A DNA stretch of 64,000 nucleotides from Vibrio tubiashii ATCC 19109. Its GTDB lineage: Bacteria > Pseudomonadota > Gammaproteobacteria > Enterobacterales > Vibrionaceae. Under the pieces are notes generated by a model. That model was given only the letters and a program-made list of their open reading frames with translations, ran no database searches and was not told the origin of the DNA. Each line of letters opens with the position of its first letter. Position 1 is the stretch's first letter. Positions 43,170 through 52,002 of this stretch are shown here, piece by piece. The DNA lies in assembly GCF_000772105.1 (NCBI RefSeq), contig NZ_CP009355.1, positions 1,054,001 to 1,118,000 on the forward strand, in the 5' to 3' direction. Position numbers and translations under genes: made by a program.

Positions 43170-44690
43170 TTGTTATATAACTTTAAACATTTAAGCATTC
43201 GCCAGATCACCATCTTTGTGTCAATGATCGCGGCCGTGCTGTTTCTGTTTTTCTACCTGTCGTTCAAAATCTTTTGGAGTTACGGCCAAGCACTAGAGCA
43301 ATCTAAAGGCAGACAACAGTTTGAACTAGAACGCGTAAATACCGTGCTTAGAATGGAAGAGTTAGAGATTCGTGCTTCCGTTGAGGACTATGCGGCGTGG
43401 ACGTCAATGGCCCGATATGTAGACAATCCAGACCCACTATTTATAGCCGATAGTATAGGCTCTCACGCCTTCTCCTCGAAACATATCGATGCCATCGTAA
43501 TATTCGATCCACAAGGAAACACGGTTTGGAGTGGTGCATACAATGGTGAAAGTGTTGTGGATATGGAATTTCTTGCGCTCGAAGATCACGAGGTAGTGAA
43601 TAAGGTTTTATCACGTGCATTTGACGCGTCACAAAATACCATCGAATCATTCCTAGATTATGCAACTTTTGATGGCTCAGTATTTATGGCTGCCTCCTCT
43701 CGAATTTGTCTAAGCTCCGGTCAACAATGCCAACATGGCTATTTGCTATTTATTCGAAAAATTAGAGAACAGTTCATTAAAGATATTGAGGCATCCACAG
43801 GGGTAGGTATTAGCATATACCCTGCTAAAGGATCCGTAGCAGATGTCGGTCTAAACAATACGGTTCTATACCGAAATGCTCTGATTGACGATGAAGTTAA
43901 AATTGCAATTAACGTCTCTCACAATGAAACTTTGCCTGAATTCCTTCCTACAGCCGAAATTGCCGCCTTATCTTTGTTTGCTCTAATCACCTTTATGGTG
44001 AACCTGCATGTCGTTACTAATCTAATCAAGCCGTTAAAGGCCGCGCAGCAGTACCTAAAGCAATTCCAAAAATCAGGAGATCGCCTACCAAGTGAGGATA
44101 CTTTTATTTCGAAAGAGATGCGTAGCTTCGCTCGCCAAATCAATGATTTAATTACGGAACTCGAAGATAAGCGCGCAATCTTAAAAGAGCAGTCAACGAT
44201 TGACGCACTCACTCAAATAGCCAATAGAAGGTCCTTGTTTGAAACCGCTCATAATTTGATTGAAAACCTCAAATATAAATACATTGCTGTGGTATTAATT
44301 GACGTTGACCATTTCAAGCTATTCAATGACAACTATGGGCATCTAGAAGGTGATGCTGCTTTGCGCAAGGTAGCCAAAGCCCTCCAAGCTGTTGAAACAC
44401 CTTATGAGAAGCTCGTTTCAAGATACGGTGGCGAAGAGTTTTGTATCCTGATTGCAGGGGATCACCCACTTGAGATCAACGACTATTTAGAACAACTTGT
44501 CTTTCAGGTTAGAGAAATAAAGTTAAAACACGAGTATTCTTCTACAAGTAACGTACTTACGATTAGCGTGGGTGCAACATCAGGTCAGTTAACCTCGTAT
44601 AATCAACTAACACGCTGGTTCCAGCAAGCGGATCAAGCGCTATACGAGGCGAAAAACAATGGCCGCAATGGTTTTCAGCTCTGCGTGTAA
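43170..44690 (+). CDS. Diguanylate cyclase with CHASE4-type sensor
   Basis: This is 506 residues from a TTG start with AGGTGAG six bases upstream. A first membrane helix (ITIFVSMIAAVLFLFFYLSF) is followed by an extracytoplasmic domain of about 220 residues. That domain contains ASVEDYAAWTSMARYVDNP, a CHASE4-like pattern. A second helix comes near 270-290, then a short linker, then a GGDEF domain (STIDALTQIANRR, LIDVDHFKLFNDNYGHLEGD, SRYGGEEFCIL). The catalytic loop GGEEF is intact, so it should synthesise c-di-GMP in response to a periplasmic signal. Confidence 0.88.
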   Translation: MLYNFKHLSIRQITIFVSMIAAVLFLFFYLSFKIFWSYGQALEQSKGRQQFELERVNTVLRMEELEIRASVEDYAAWTSMARYVDNPDPLFIADSIGSHAFSSKHIDAIVIFDPQGNTVWSGAYNGESVVDMEFLALEDHEVVNKVLSRAFDASQNTIESFLDYATFDGSVFMAASSRICLSSGQQCQHGYLLFIRKIREQFIKDIEASTGVGISIYPAKGSVADVGLNNTVLYRNALIDDEVKIAINVSHNETLPEFLPTAEIAALSLFALITFMVNLHVVTNLIKPLKAAQQYLKQFQKSGDRLPSEDTFISKEMRSFARQINDLITELEDKRAILKEQSTIDALTQIANRRSLFETAHNLIENLKYKYIAVVLIDVDHFKLFNDNYGHLEGDAALRKVAKALQAVETPYEKLVSRYGGEEFCILIAGDHPLEINDYLEQLVFQVREIKLKHEYSSTSNVLTISVGATSGQLTSYNQLTRWFQQADQALYEAKNNGRNGFQLCV

Positions 44691-44741
44691 AACTATTTCA
44701 CGGGGCAAGACACTCGAGATAACGAGTGTAAGTCCTATTTA

Positions 44742-45058
44742 CTACGCTTTCTTCAAAGGAAGTGAGACATCAAGATAAGTGCCTAAATACGCCTTAGCAA
44801 CGCGTCTCGCTTCGTCCGCGTACTCGGCGGTAATGTCACCGTGTTTCATCTGCGATAACAATAAACACCGTATCGACAAGCTCAACCCAAATAAAGAACA
44901 CTTCATCTCGCATCGCGAAGTCGGGTACATCAAAGTAGTGATTGAACATTTCCAGTAGTGCTTTGGCTATCAAGCTATCATTGGAACGGTCTTTCTGTTT
45001 GATGATTGGCATTGATATTTCAATAATCTGCTCATCCAGACCATATGAATACTTTACT
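44742..45058 (-). pseudogene. Frameshifted conserved hypothetical gene
   Basis: Two overlapping minus-strand frames join into one plausible protein. The first part reads KYSYGLDEQIIEISMPIIKQ and continues through RDEVFFIWVELVDTVFIVIADE. The second, in another frame, continues KHGDITAEYADEARRVAKAY to LDVSLPLKKA. The switch falls at GATGAAACAC near 44843-44852, consistent with loss of two A from a run. No proper start codon precedes the first part; GTA stands where a start is expected. The gene is divergent from the original rbgA start 54 bases away. It is either a real pseudogene or a sequencing error. Confidence 0.6.
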
Positions 45059-45111
45059 CTCCCTCAATTCCCCTTACAATTGTGCCAAGTTTGAATTTCA
45101 AGGTTAGTTCT

Positions 45112-45147
45112 ATGTCTATCCAATGGTTTCCGGGACCTAAGCATTAA
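45112..45147 (+). pseudogene. Remnant of the original rbgA 5' end (left island junction)
   Basis: ATG at 45112 reads MSIQWFPG and then runs into PKH and a stop. The complete rbgA at 58155 reads MVNNTIQWFPGHMHK. The shared CAATGGTTTCCGGG (45121-45134 and 58173-58186) is the crossover core. So this is the severed native start of rbgA left outside the island. Confidence 0.88.
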
Positions 45148-45230
45148 CTTCCAACAACATCCCGCAAATTCTAACTTACCAATTAAATTCAACGACTTAT
45201 AATTAATATGTGATTTTATTACGTCCTAAG

Positions 45231-45256
45231 CAAACTCCTTGCTTCCGGAGTTTTTT
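45231..45256 (+). terminator. Terminator-like hairpin before the integrase
   Basis: AACTCC-ttgcttcc-GGAGTT followed by TTTTT. It may insulate the integrase gene from transcripts entering from the host side (former rbgA promoter). Confidence 0.6.
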
Positions 45257-45276
45257 GTACCCCACAATGTACCCCA
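45256..45276 (+). repeat. Paired TGTACCCCA repeats, left island end
   Basis: TGTACCCCA occurs at 45256-45264 and 45268-45276, 12 bases apart. The same pair with the same spacing lies at the right end (58097-58117). They are candidate arm-type integrase binding sites. Confidence 0.7.
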
Positions 45277-45325
45277 TGCAACCAAACTCCTGTATACTCC
45301 TCGCAAATTTTACTGAGGGGTTCGC

Positions 45326-46546
45326 ATGCCAAAATTAACCGTCAGACTATCCGACAAAGAGATCAAAAAAGCAGAAGTTAGAGATAAGGAATACATCCTC
45401 GCTGATGGGAACGGGCTCAACATTCGTATTCGACCAAATGGCACAAAGTCATGGCAATTCAGATATAGCGCCCCCGTAACTAAGAAGGTAAAGAAACTAT
45501 CTCTTGGCTCATACCCAGCACTAAAATTGGCTGATGCGAGAAAAGTTGCTCAAGAACACCGTAACCTCATCGCCAATGGAGTTGACCCCAAAGACCACCT
45601 AGAACAACTTAAGCAGAAAGCCATTCACCAAGAAGCCAATACCTTTTTTGCAGTAGCTGAACAGTGGTTCAGCAGAAAGAAGAAAACGGTGAGTGCTAAT
45701 CATGCCGAACGTATATGGAGAACATTAGAACTATACGCCTTTCCCCACATTGGTCGAACGCCAATTGCTTCCATCACTCGCTTAAGTGCAGTGCAGGCTT
45801 TACGCCCACTTGAGAACGACCAAAAGCTATCGACTATTAAGCGAATTTGCCAATCTCTTAACCAAATTATGGAGTATGGTGTTGATAGCGGTATTATCAT
45901 CGCGAACCCACTGACTCGCATGATTAACGCGTTTGAAAAGCATGAAGTAGAGCACATGCCTACGATAAGACCTGAGTTACTGAATAGGTTGTTAAAACAA
46001 CTACGAGATAACGCCAACATTCGCCACAAGACTAAATTGTTGATTCTTTGGCAGCTTCACACAATGACTCGACCGAAAGAAGCCGCTCGGGCACGTTGGA
46101 ATGACATCGACCTGAACCAAAAGTGCTGGACTATTCCACCAGCAGAAATGAAGCGTAGGAAAGAACATAGAGTGCCACTAACAGAGGCAGCAATTGAGAT
46201 TTTATCGCAGATGAGATTGCAGAGTGAAGGGCATGAATACGTGTTCCCAAGTGAGCGCGCCCCTAAGAGCCATGTAAGCGTTTATACAGCGAATGCGGCC
46301 CTTAAACGAAGCCTAGGTTTCAAGGGTGAGCTTGTTGCTCATGGTTTACGCTCGATTGCCTCTACTGCTTTGCATGAGGAAGGTTTTGATACCCTACATA
46401 TTGAAGCCTGTTTATCTCACACCGATCAAAACGAAACCAGAGCAAGCTACAATCGCACTGATTTCTTTGAGCAAAGAAAAGAGATTATGGAATGGTGGAG
46501 TGATTACATTCAAGAGGCTAAGTCTCGATATTGTGAACAACCCTAA
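45326..46546 (+). CDS. P4-type tyrosine integrase of the island
   Basis: This is 406 residues. An N-terminal DUF4102-type arm-binding domain (LADGNGLNIRIRPNGTKSWQFRY, LSLGSYPALKLADARKVAQEHRNLIANGVDPKDH in outline) precedes a core-binding domain. The catalytic domain has Arg in HTMTRPKEAARARW, HGLRSIASTALHE for H-x-x-R, and a C-terminal LSHTDQNETRASYNRTDF with His and the nucleophilic Tyr. It should recombine the island's att site with the 5' end of rbgA. The ATG follows GAGGGG with a five-base spacer. It lies 190 bases from the left att core, a normal position. Confidence 0.93.
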   Translation: MPKLTVRLSDKEIKKAEVRDKEYILADGNGLNIRIRPNGTKSWQFRYSAPVTKKVKKLSLGSYPALKLADARKVAQEHRNLIANGVDPKDHLEQLKQKAIHQEANTFFAVAEQWFSRKKKTVSANHAERIWRTLELYAFPHIGRTPIASITRLSAVQALRPLENDQKLSTIKRICQSLNQIMEYGVDSGIIIANPLTRMINAFEKHEVEHMPTIRPELLNRLLKQLRDNANIRHKTKLLILWQLHTMTRPKEAARARWNDIDLNQKCWTIPPAEMKRRKEHRVPLTEAAIEILSQMRLQSEGHEYVFPSERAPKSHVSVYTANAALKRSLGFKGELVAHGLRSIASTALHEEGFDTLHIEACLSHTDQNETRASYNRTDFFEQRKEIMEWWSDYIQEAKSRYCEQP

Positions 46547-46555
46547 CTAGTTCAC

Positions 46556-46590
46556 TAAAAAAGAAAATGGCACCTACAACAGGTGCCATT
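46556..46590. terminator. Bidirectional terminator between int and hsdR
   Basis: ATGGCACCT-acaac-AGGTGCCAT (46567-46589) with an A-rich flank, giving TTTCTTTTTT on the minus strand for the hsd operon. Confidence 0.85.
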
Positions 46591-46598
46591 CCTAGTTA

Positions 46599-49500
46599 TT
46601 AAGTGTTTACCGACTTACCTAAACCACGCATCATCATATCGAACACAATACTGGCTAGCCCGTCTCTGACCGTATCGTCAGACAGTGCTTTCATTGCCAT
46701 TGCATTGTGAGTGTCCATACTCTCTATTATGGCGGTTTGTACGATTTCAGGGAAACGTCCTAACATCGCTTGTTCTTTAGAGTTGTTCTTTGCTTGGTCA
46801 ACTGCAATTTCATCATCTTGGACTTTGCCAAACAATGTGTTTGCATAACTCAGCATATCATTTTCAGTTAATCCATCCTCAATGAACAAATCGTTCATTC
46901 GTTGAATGATCTCGTTGAGAAACTCCGTTTTTGGGTCTTTAGGTGTTGCGCCTGAACCCTCTTTAGTTGGAGCAAGGTAATGTTTCTGGTCTTCACCGAC
47001 TTTGTAGCCTAGTTGCAAGTCTGCTTCACGCTGTTCGTGTAGGCGGTAGTGAGTCATTACAACATCTGATAGGTCTATATCATCTTCAACAACATTTAGG
47101 CGAAGTAATGGGTGTAGATGCTTAGCGAATACACTTAGCTTCTCTAGCTCAAAGTCATCGAAGTCTACGATTTGTGAGGTGAACTCATAGTAGCGGTAGA
47201 ACGAGATTAGATCTTTCTTAAATACCTCAAGAATGTCTCGTGCTTCTTTGGCGTTCTTAACTAGGTTCTCGCAGTACTTAATTGCTTTGTCGTTCTTTTC
47301 AATCTTGGATTTTGACAGCTCAGCTTGCGTTGATTGAAGAACTTGTGTTGCTTCTTTATAGCGAATCGTGAAACGGTCTACGGCTGGCTTACATAGGTTA
47401 GCGAGTTTAGCTTGATTCGCTTGCTTACTATTGTAGGCTTCTACGAAAGACTCAACCTCATACCATTGATAAATACCCGCTTCCGCAAGCTTGTTCATTA
47501 AGTCATAAACAATGTTTGGGTCAGATACACCTGCCAGTTCAGCGGTTTGGAAGTAGACCTTAAACTCATTCAAGATCTCTTCTGGGTCATTCACAAAGTC
47601 GAGAACAAACGTCTTATCTTTGCCCTTATAGGTGCGGTTTAATCGTGAAAGTGTCTGAATACACTCAACACCTTTTAGTGGTTTATCGACATACATCGCC
47701 ACCAGCTTTGGTTGATCAAACCCCGTCTGGAACTTGTTCGCCACCAGCATGACTTGATAGTCAGCGGTATCAAACGCTTTACGCATATCACGACCATTGA
47801 GCTTAGGATTCATGGTCTTTTCAGTAAACTGCTCTTCGGGTAAGTCTGGATCATTGACCTCACCAGAGAACGCCACCATTGCATTTACGTTCTCATAGCC
47901 TTTGCTCTCGACATATTTTTCGAAAGCAAGCTTGTAACGCACTGCTTCTAAACGGCTACTCGTAACAACCATTGCTTTCGCTTCACCACCTAACAAATGT
48001 TTAATCTTGCTATTGAAGTGTTCGATGATGGTTTCTACTTTCTGAGCGATATTGTGCGGGTGCAAACGAACCCACTTAGCCATCTTGGTTGCAGCTTTCT
48101 TACTGTCTACCTCTTGGTCTGAGGCTGGGTTATCGTGTGCTAATTGGTAGGCAACTCGATAACTGGTGTAGTTTTGTAGAACATCAAGAATGAAACCCTC
48201 CTCAATCGCTTGGCGCATTGAGTAGACATGGAAAGGCAATGGCTTGTTGTCATCACTTAGTGGTGCGTCTGGATCTTCAGGGCGACCAAATAGCTCTAGT
48301 GTTTTGCCTTTTGGTGTTGCTGTGAATGCAAAGTAGCTGATCTTGTTTGAGCCTTTACGAGCTTCAAGAGACAAGCGCAGCATATCTTCACTATCAAGTT
48401 CTTCATCGCCCTCTAATTGCTCAGCCATTAACACTTCACGCAGCTTACGAGCGGTTGTACCTGTTTGGCTTGAGTGCGCTTCATCGGCAATAACCGCATA
48501 GCTACGCCCCGCAAGTGTTGAGTCTTTACGGATGGCTTCAAGCACATGAGGGAACGTTTGAATGGTCACGATGATGATCGAGGTACTTGCCTTTAGCTCT
48601 CCTGCTAGTTGGCTAGACTTGCTGCCTTGTGCTTCTTCTCTATTTACACGAGCAATCATGCCCTCGTTATGGTCGAACTGATAGATGGTGTCTTGCAGTT
48701 GGCTATCGAGTACCGTTCGGTCAGTGATAACAATCACCGAGTCAAATACCTTATCGCCCGTTTGCTTACTTAGCTCTGGGTGGTCTGTGTAGTAATGCTT
48801 AGATGCGAGTTGGTGGGATAGCCATGCAATCGAGTTAGATTTACCTGAGCCAGCACTGTGTTGAATTAGATACTTATTACCAGTTCCCTCTATATCGACT
48901 GTGTTCAGTAGCTTTGATACTACCGCCCACTGGTGATAGCGAGGGAAGATCATGGTTTCTTTGGTTTTGATTGAGCCGTCTAGTTGCTCTTCTTCTTTCA
49001 CTTCGAGGTGAATGTAGCGACCAAGAATCAGTAATAGATTGTCTTTCTGGAAGATCTCATTCCAAAGGTAAGAGGTAGCGTATTCACTTTCGTTCTCTGG
49101 CTGTTCATTACCCGCACCACCATCAGCTGTACCTTGGTCAAACGGTAGGAAGAACGTGCTTTTGCCATTTAGGCGAGTGGTCATTGCTACATTGTATTGG
49201 CTCACCGCAAAGTGTACCAATGCACCACGCTTAAAGGTTAATAGTGGTTCTGGCTTGTTGGTTGCAGGGTCTTTTGGTTGCCTGTCTTTCATGTACTGAA
49301 CCTTGGCATTATCAATCGACTGCTTAAATTCAGACTTCAGTTCACAGGTGGCAACGGGAATACCATTTACAAACAGCGTTAGGTCTAGGCGACCATCATA
49401 ACCATTAGGCGAATACACTAGCTCAGGAACAACACGCAGGATGTTTTTCTCATAGCGAGCGGTAGCATCTGGGTTTAGGTCATGGTCTGGCTTAAAACTA

Positions 49501-49817
49501 CACAGGCTAAACTTTGCACCACGATCTTTAATTTGATTGCGTAGAACCCAAAGCGTACCTTTGCTTTTTAGCTCTCGCTCTAGTGATTTTAGTAGTGCGT
49601 CAGCTGTAGCGGTTGGGTTTCGGTCTGTCTCTGGGTAGTGCTTGGCTAGCTTATCCCAATGCTCAGGTTGTGACTGCTTAGCAAAGATAATGACATCTTC
49701 TGTATATAGAGCTCGCTGCTTATTGTACTTGCTTGACTCACCCACCAGCCAACCGTGAGACTGCATTTGGTCAAGGATGTCGTTTTGAAATATTCTTTCT
49801 TTCGCTGCATCTGACAT
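46599..49817 (-). CDS. hsdR: Type I restriction enzyme, endonuclease/translocase subunit
   Basis: This is 1072 residues. The N-terminal nuclease domain has the PD-(D/E)xK pattern in YDGRLDLTLFVNGIPVATCELKSE. The helicase motor has Walker A SAGSGKSNSIAWL, VITDRTVLDSQL, the DEAH box (YAVIADEAHSSQTG), FAFTATPKGKT and QTLSRLNRTYKGKDKTFVLDF. It translocates DNA with ATP and cuts far from the recognition site when that site is unmethylated. It is the last gene of the operon M-S-FRG-R and follows the FRG gene after three bases. Confidence 0.95.
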   Translation of the reverse strand: MSDAAKERIFQNDILDQMQSHGWLVGESSKYNKQRALYTEDVIIFAKQSQPEHWDKLAKHYPETDRNPTATADALLKSLERELKSKGTLWVLRNQIKDRGAKFSLCSFKPDHDLNPDATARYEKNILRVVPELVYSPNGYDGRLDLTLFVNGIPVATCELKSEFKQSIDNAKVQYMKDRQPKDPATNKPEPLLTFKRGALVHFAVSQYNVAMTTRLNGKSTFFLPFDQGTADGGAGNEQPENESEYATSYLWNEIFQKDNLLLILGRYIHLEVKEEEQLDGSIKTKETMIFPRYHQWAVVSKLLNTVDIEGTGNKYLIQHSAGSGKSNSIAWLSHQLASKHYYTDHPELSKQTGDKVFDSVIVITDRTVLDSQLQDTIYQFDHNEGMIARVNREEAQGSKSSQLAGELKASTSIIIVTIQTFPHVLEAIRKDSTLAGRSYAVIADEAHSSQTGTTARKLREVLMAEQLEGDEELDSEDMLRLSLEARKGSNKISYFAFTATPKGKTLELFGRPEDPDAPLSDDNKPLPFHVYSMRQAIEEGFILDVLQNYTSYRVAYQLAHDNPASDQEVDSKKAATKMAKWVRLHPHNIAQKVETIIEHFNSKIKHLLGGEAKAMVVTSSRLEAVRYKLAFEKYVESKGYENVNAMVAFSGEVNDPDLPEEQFTEKTMNPKLNGRDMRKAFDTADYQVMLVANKFQTGFDQPKLVAMYVDKPLKGVECIQTLSRLNRTYKGKDKTFVLDFVNDPEEILNEFKVYFQTAELAGVSDPNIVYDLMNKLAEAGIYQWYEVESFVEAYNSKQANQAKLANLCKPAVDRFTIRYKEATQVLQSTQAELSKSKIEKNDKAIKYCENLVKNAKEARDILEVFKKDLISFYRYYEFTSQIVDFDDFELEKLSVFAKHLHPLLRLNVVEDDIDLSDVVMTHYRLHEQREADLQLGYKVGEDQKHYLAPTKEGSGATPKDPKTEFLNEIIQRMNDLFIEDGLTENDMLSYANTLFGKVQDDEIAVDQAKNNSKEQAMLGRFPEIVQTAIIESMDTHNAMAMKALSDDTVRDGLASIVFDMMMRGLGKSVNT

Positions 49818-49820
49818 TGT

Positions 49821-50747
49821 TTAGTCCTTTAGGTAGTCAACCGTCTGAGCTTTAATGTGTTGAGCTACTTCATCAATCTCTGGGAATAAAGTTGCTTTTG
49901 AGATGCCCAGTCCATCAAGGCTTTGAATTATCTTGGCTTTCTCTTCGGCATTAATTTTCAGAACATACCCACGATCTTCTGTATGAGTGAAGTAGTTAGA
50001 GCTGACGTCCAAGTTTTTGTACAATCTATATATTTTCTGTGAAGGTGTTACCTTGTTGTCACCCATTCCAAATATCAAAAATGCTCCACTTTGACGAATG
50101 ACTCGCGGGTTATCTAGTTTGGGTTTTACTGCCTGTATCGAAGATATGTGTTCAGGAACAATTACATCTTTGAAGTACGGCTTCTCAGCATAAATGGAAT
50201 GTAATAGCTTACCGACCATCTTGCTCTCTTCACTAGTTCGCTGTTCTTTGCTTGCATTAGGGTAAACAAATTGCTCATCCATTTTTGCTAAGTTGCTAAT
50301 AATAGATACAGTATCACTACCATGAAACTTGATATCTTCATCTTTAATTTCGTAAATAATGACTTCACCATCAGCACTATTCTGCCCTCGACCAGCGTGG
50401 GAGTTACTAGCAAAGTAGAGCGCCACAAGGGGGTTGCTCGTGATATCAAGCAATCTTGTCGGAAGCCCGTAATGCTGCATTTTAACTAGGTGATCTAAAG
50501 CTGATTGACAACTCAGAAAATCATTTGGGCAAGATGCCACCAACTGCTCGAACATAATGTGCTCTCTTTCAGAGAACAAAGCGCTGTTTTTATCTTTCGG
50601 ATCGGTATTACGAAAGACAGAAGGAATCGGTTGATAGCTTTCCTTTGTTTGTCCACGAAAAAACAACGAATATCCCTTCCGTGGCTTAATTTTGGCAATT
50701 TCAGTTACAAACGTAGAAACAGCTCCTATTTTCCTAGATTCACCCAT
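49821..50747 (-). CDS. FRG-domain protein inside the restriction operon
   Basis: This is 308 residues. The FRG core is clear: GYSLFFRGQTKESYQPIPSVFRN near the start, then FLSCQSALDHLVKMQHYGLPTRLLDITSNPLVALYFAS in outline, with F-R-G, the H-x-G-x-P-T-R-L-L-D block and L-A-L-Y-F-A. FRG proteins are frequent in defence islands, but their activity is unsettled; some resemble nucleotide-modifying folds. It overlaps hsdS by eight bases and is three bases from hsdR, so it is part of the operon. It may be an accessory or control factor of the enzyme, or an independent second-line toxin. Confidence 0.85.
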   Translation of the reverse strand: MGESRKIGAVSTFVTEIAKIKPRKGYSLFFRGQTKESYQPIPSVFRNTDPKDKNSALFSEREHIMFEQLVASCPNDFLSCQSALDHLVKMQHYGLPTRLLDITSNPLVALYFASNSHAGRGQNSADGEVIIYEIKDEDIKFHGSDTVSIISNLAKMDEQFVYPNASKEQRTSEESKMVGKLLHSIYAEKPYFKDVIVPEHISSIQAVKPKLDNPRVIRQSGAFLIFGMGDNKVTPSQKIYRLYKNLDVSSNYFTHTEDRGYVLKINAEEKAKIIQSLDGLGISKATLFPEIDEVAQHIKAQTVDYLKD

Positions 50748-52002
50748 TACTTACCTCACCAGATGCTACCCAATCACGCACGTCAATCTTCCCTGTAACT
50801 GCCGCTGAGATAAGGGCTATTTTGCGTTCTTGCATTAGCGATATAGCTTTTTGGGCTTTTTCTACCAGAGAATCAATTTTATTAATGTGAGCACGAAGGT
50901 ATGAAGCTATATACTCTTGCTCTTCAAGAGATGGGAGTGGTAAATCAATTGAGACAAAATTTTGATAGTTCATGTCTTGCCCATCACGAATGAAATTAGC
51001 AGTCGATTGAATTGCTTGAATATACCTAACAGATTTAAATAAATATTGAAAATAATCTTTATTAACAGTTTCACTAGGTTTTAGTACTACGTAAGAGGAT
51101 CTAATTCCTCCTTCGTCCCAAGCACGCTCAAGACCACCCTGAAAACTTCTCATACTTATAACGAAGTCGCCAACGTGTACTTTTTTTCTCAGCTCCTGAT
51201 TGCTATTTAACTGCACGACTTTTCTTCCAGCTAATTGCATAAATTTCTTTTGGGAAATAACACCGTAATCTTGGGTTGCTGATAACTGCATATCGCTGGT
51301 TGGTGCTCTGTTTTTTGACTCAGGAAATAACCTTTTTGATGGAGATATAGTCCAATGCTCAGGTACTTCACCCAACCATTCCACACCAGAATCTCTCATT
51401 GGTGCTTGCGGATTAAGCCCTTTGGTTACAGCATGAGAAATCACCGCTTGGCGTTTTTCTTTTAACAGCTCAATCAGCTTTTCTTGTTTGGTGATTAAGG
51501 TGTAGATCTTGGCTGTTTCGTGATCGAGGAAGTTGGCAATTTTTTGTTGCTCCATCAGATCATTCGGAAGTGATATGTATTTAGAAGTGACTATTTCAGT
51601 ATTCAACAAAGGTTGAGCTGTTGTAATGGCATATTGGTTAAGATTTAGGCTTTCAAGCAAGTACGCCATAAAGCTCATATTATATTGCTTTCTAGAAATA
51701 ACTTTAAATGCATGCTCACTAGCCCAAAAGTCTTCTTTTATAGTATGAACACAACCGCATTTAGCTCCAACACGACCTATAACAATTGTATTGGCTTTCG
51801 TGTTTGCCGAATCTGTAAATCCTCTGTACCCATTCCCTCCGACAACAGGAGTACCTGAATCTCTAACTCTAGTAGCCGGGAGCATGTCTCCTGATTGCAC
51901 AGTAAGATAACGTTTAGCTTGGCAATAATTCCAATCCAAGGGGATAATTGTGTTTGCATCAACAGATTTATATTCAGGATATGCCTTATAACGACCAGTC
52001 AT
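50740..52002 (-). CDS. hsdS: Type I restriction enzyme, specificity subunit
   Basis: This is 420 residues. Two target recognition domains are each followed by a conserved helix: MEQQKIANFLDHETAKIYTLITKQEKLIELLKEKRQAVISHAVTKGL in outline after the first, and LEEQEYIASYLRAHINKIDSLVEKAQKAISLMQERKIALISAAVTGKI after the second. The linker VEWLGEVPEHW starts the second half. It sets the split recognition sequence, which cannot be read from the protein by eye. It overlaps both neighbours, hsdM by one base. Confidence 0.93.
   Translation of the reverse strand: MTGRYKAYPEYKSVDANTIIPLDWNYCQAKRYLTVQSGDMLPATRVRDSGTPVVGGNGYRGFTDSANTKANTIVIGRVGAKCGCVHTIKEDFWASEHAFKVISRKQYNMSFMAYLLESLNLNQYAITTAQPLLNTEIVTSKYISLPNDLMEQQKIANFLDHETAKIYTLITKQEKLIELLKEKRQAVISHAVTKGLNPQAPMRDSGVEWLGEVPEHWTISPSKRLFPESKNRAPTSDMQLSATQDYGVISQKKFMQLAGRKVVQLNSNQELRKKVHVGDFVISMRSFQGGLERAWDEGGIRSSYVVLKPSETVNKDYFQYLFKSVRYIQAIQSTANFIRDGQDMNYQNFVSIDLPLPSLEEQEYIASYLRAHINKIDSLVEKAQKAISLMQERKIALISAAVTGKIDVRDWVASGEVSNG

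Noticed and set aside
45256..45276. TGTACCCCA repeats as a relic of the IS3 element, whose ends are GTACCCCA
   Set aside because: They occur in matched pairs inside both island ends with the same spacing, no transposase sequence is next to them, and the bases beyond GTACCCCA differ from the IS ends; integrase binding sites explain them better.
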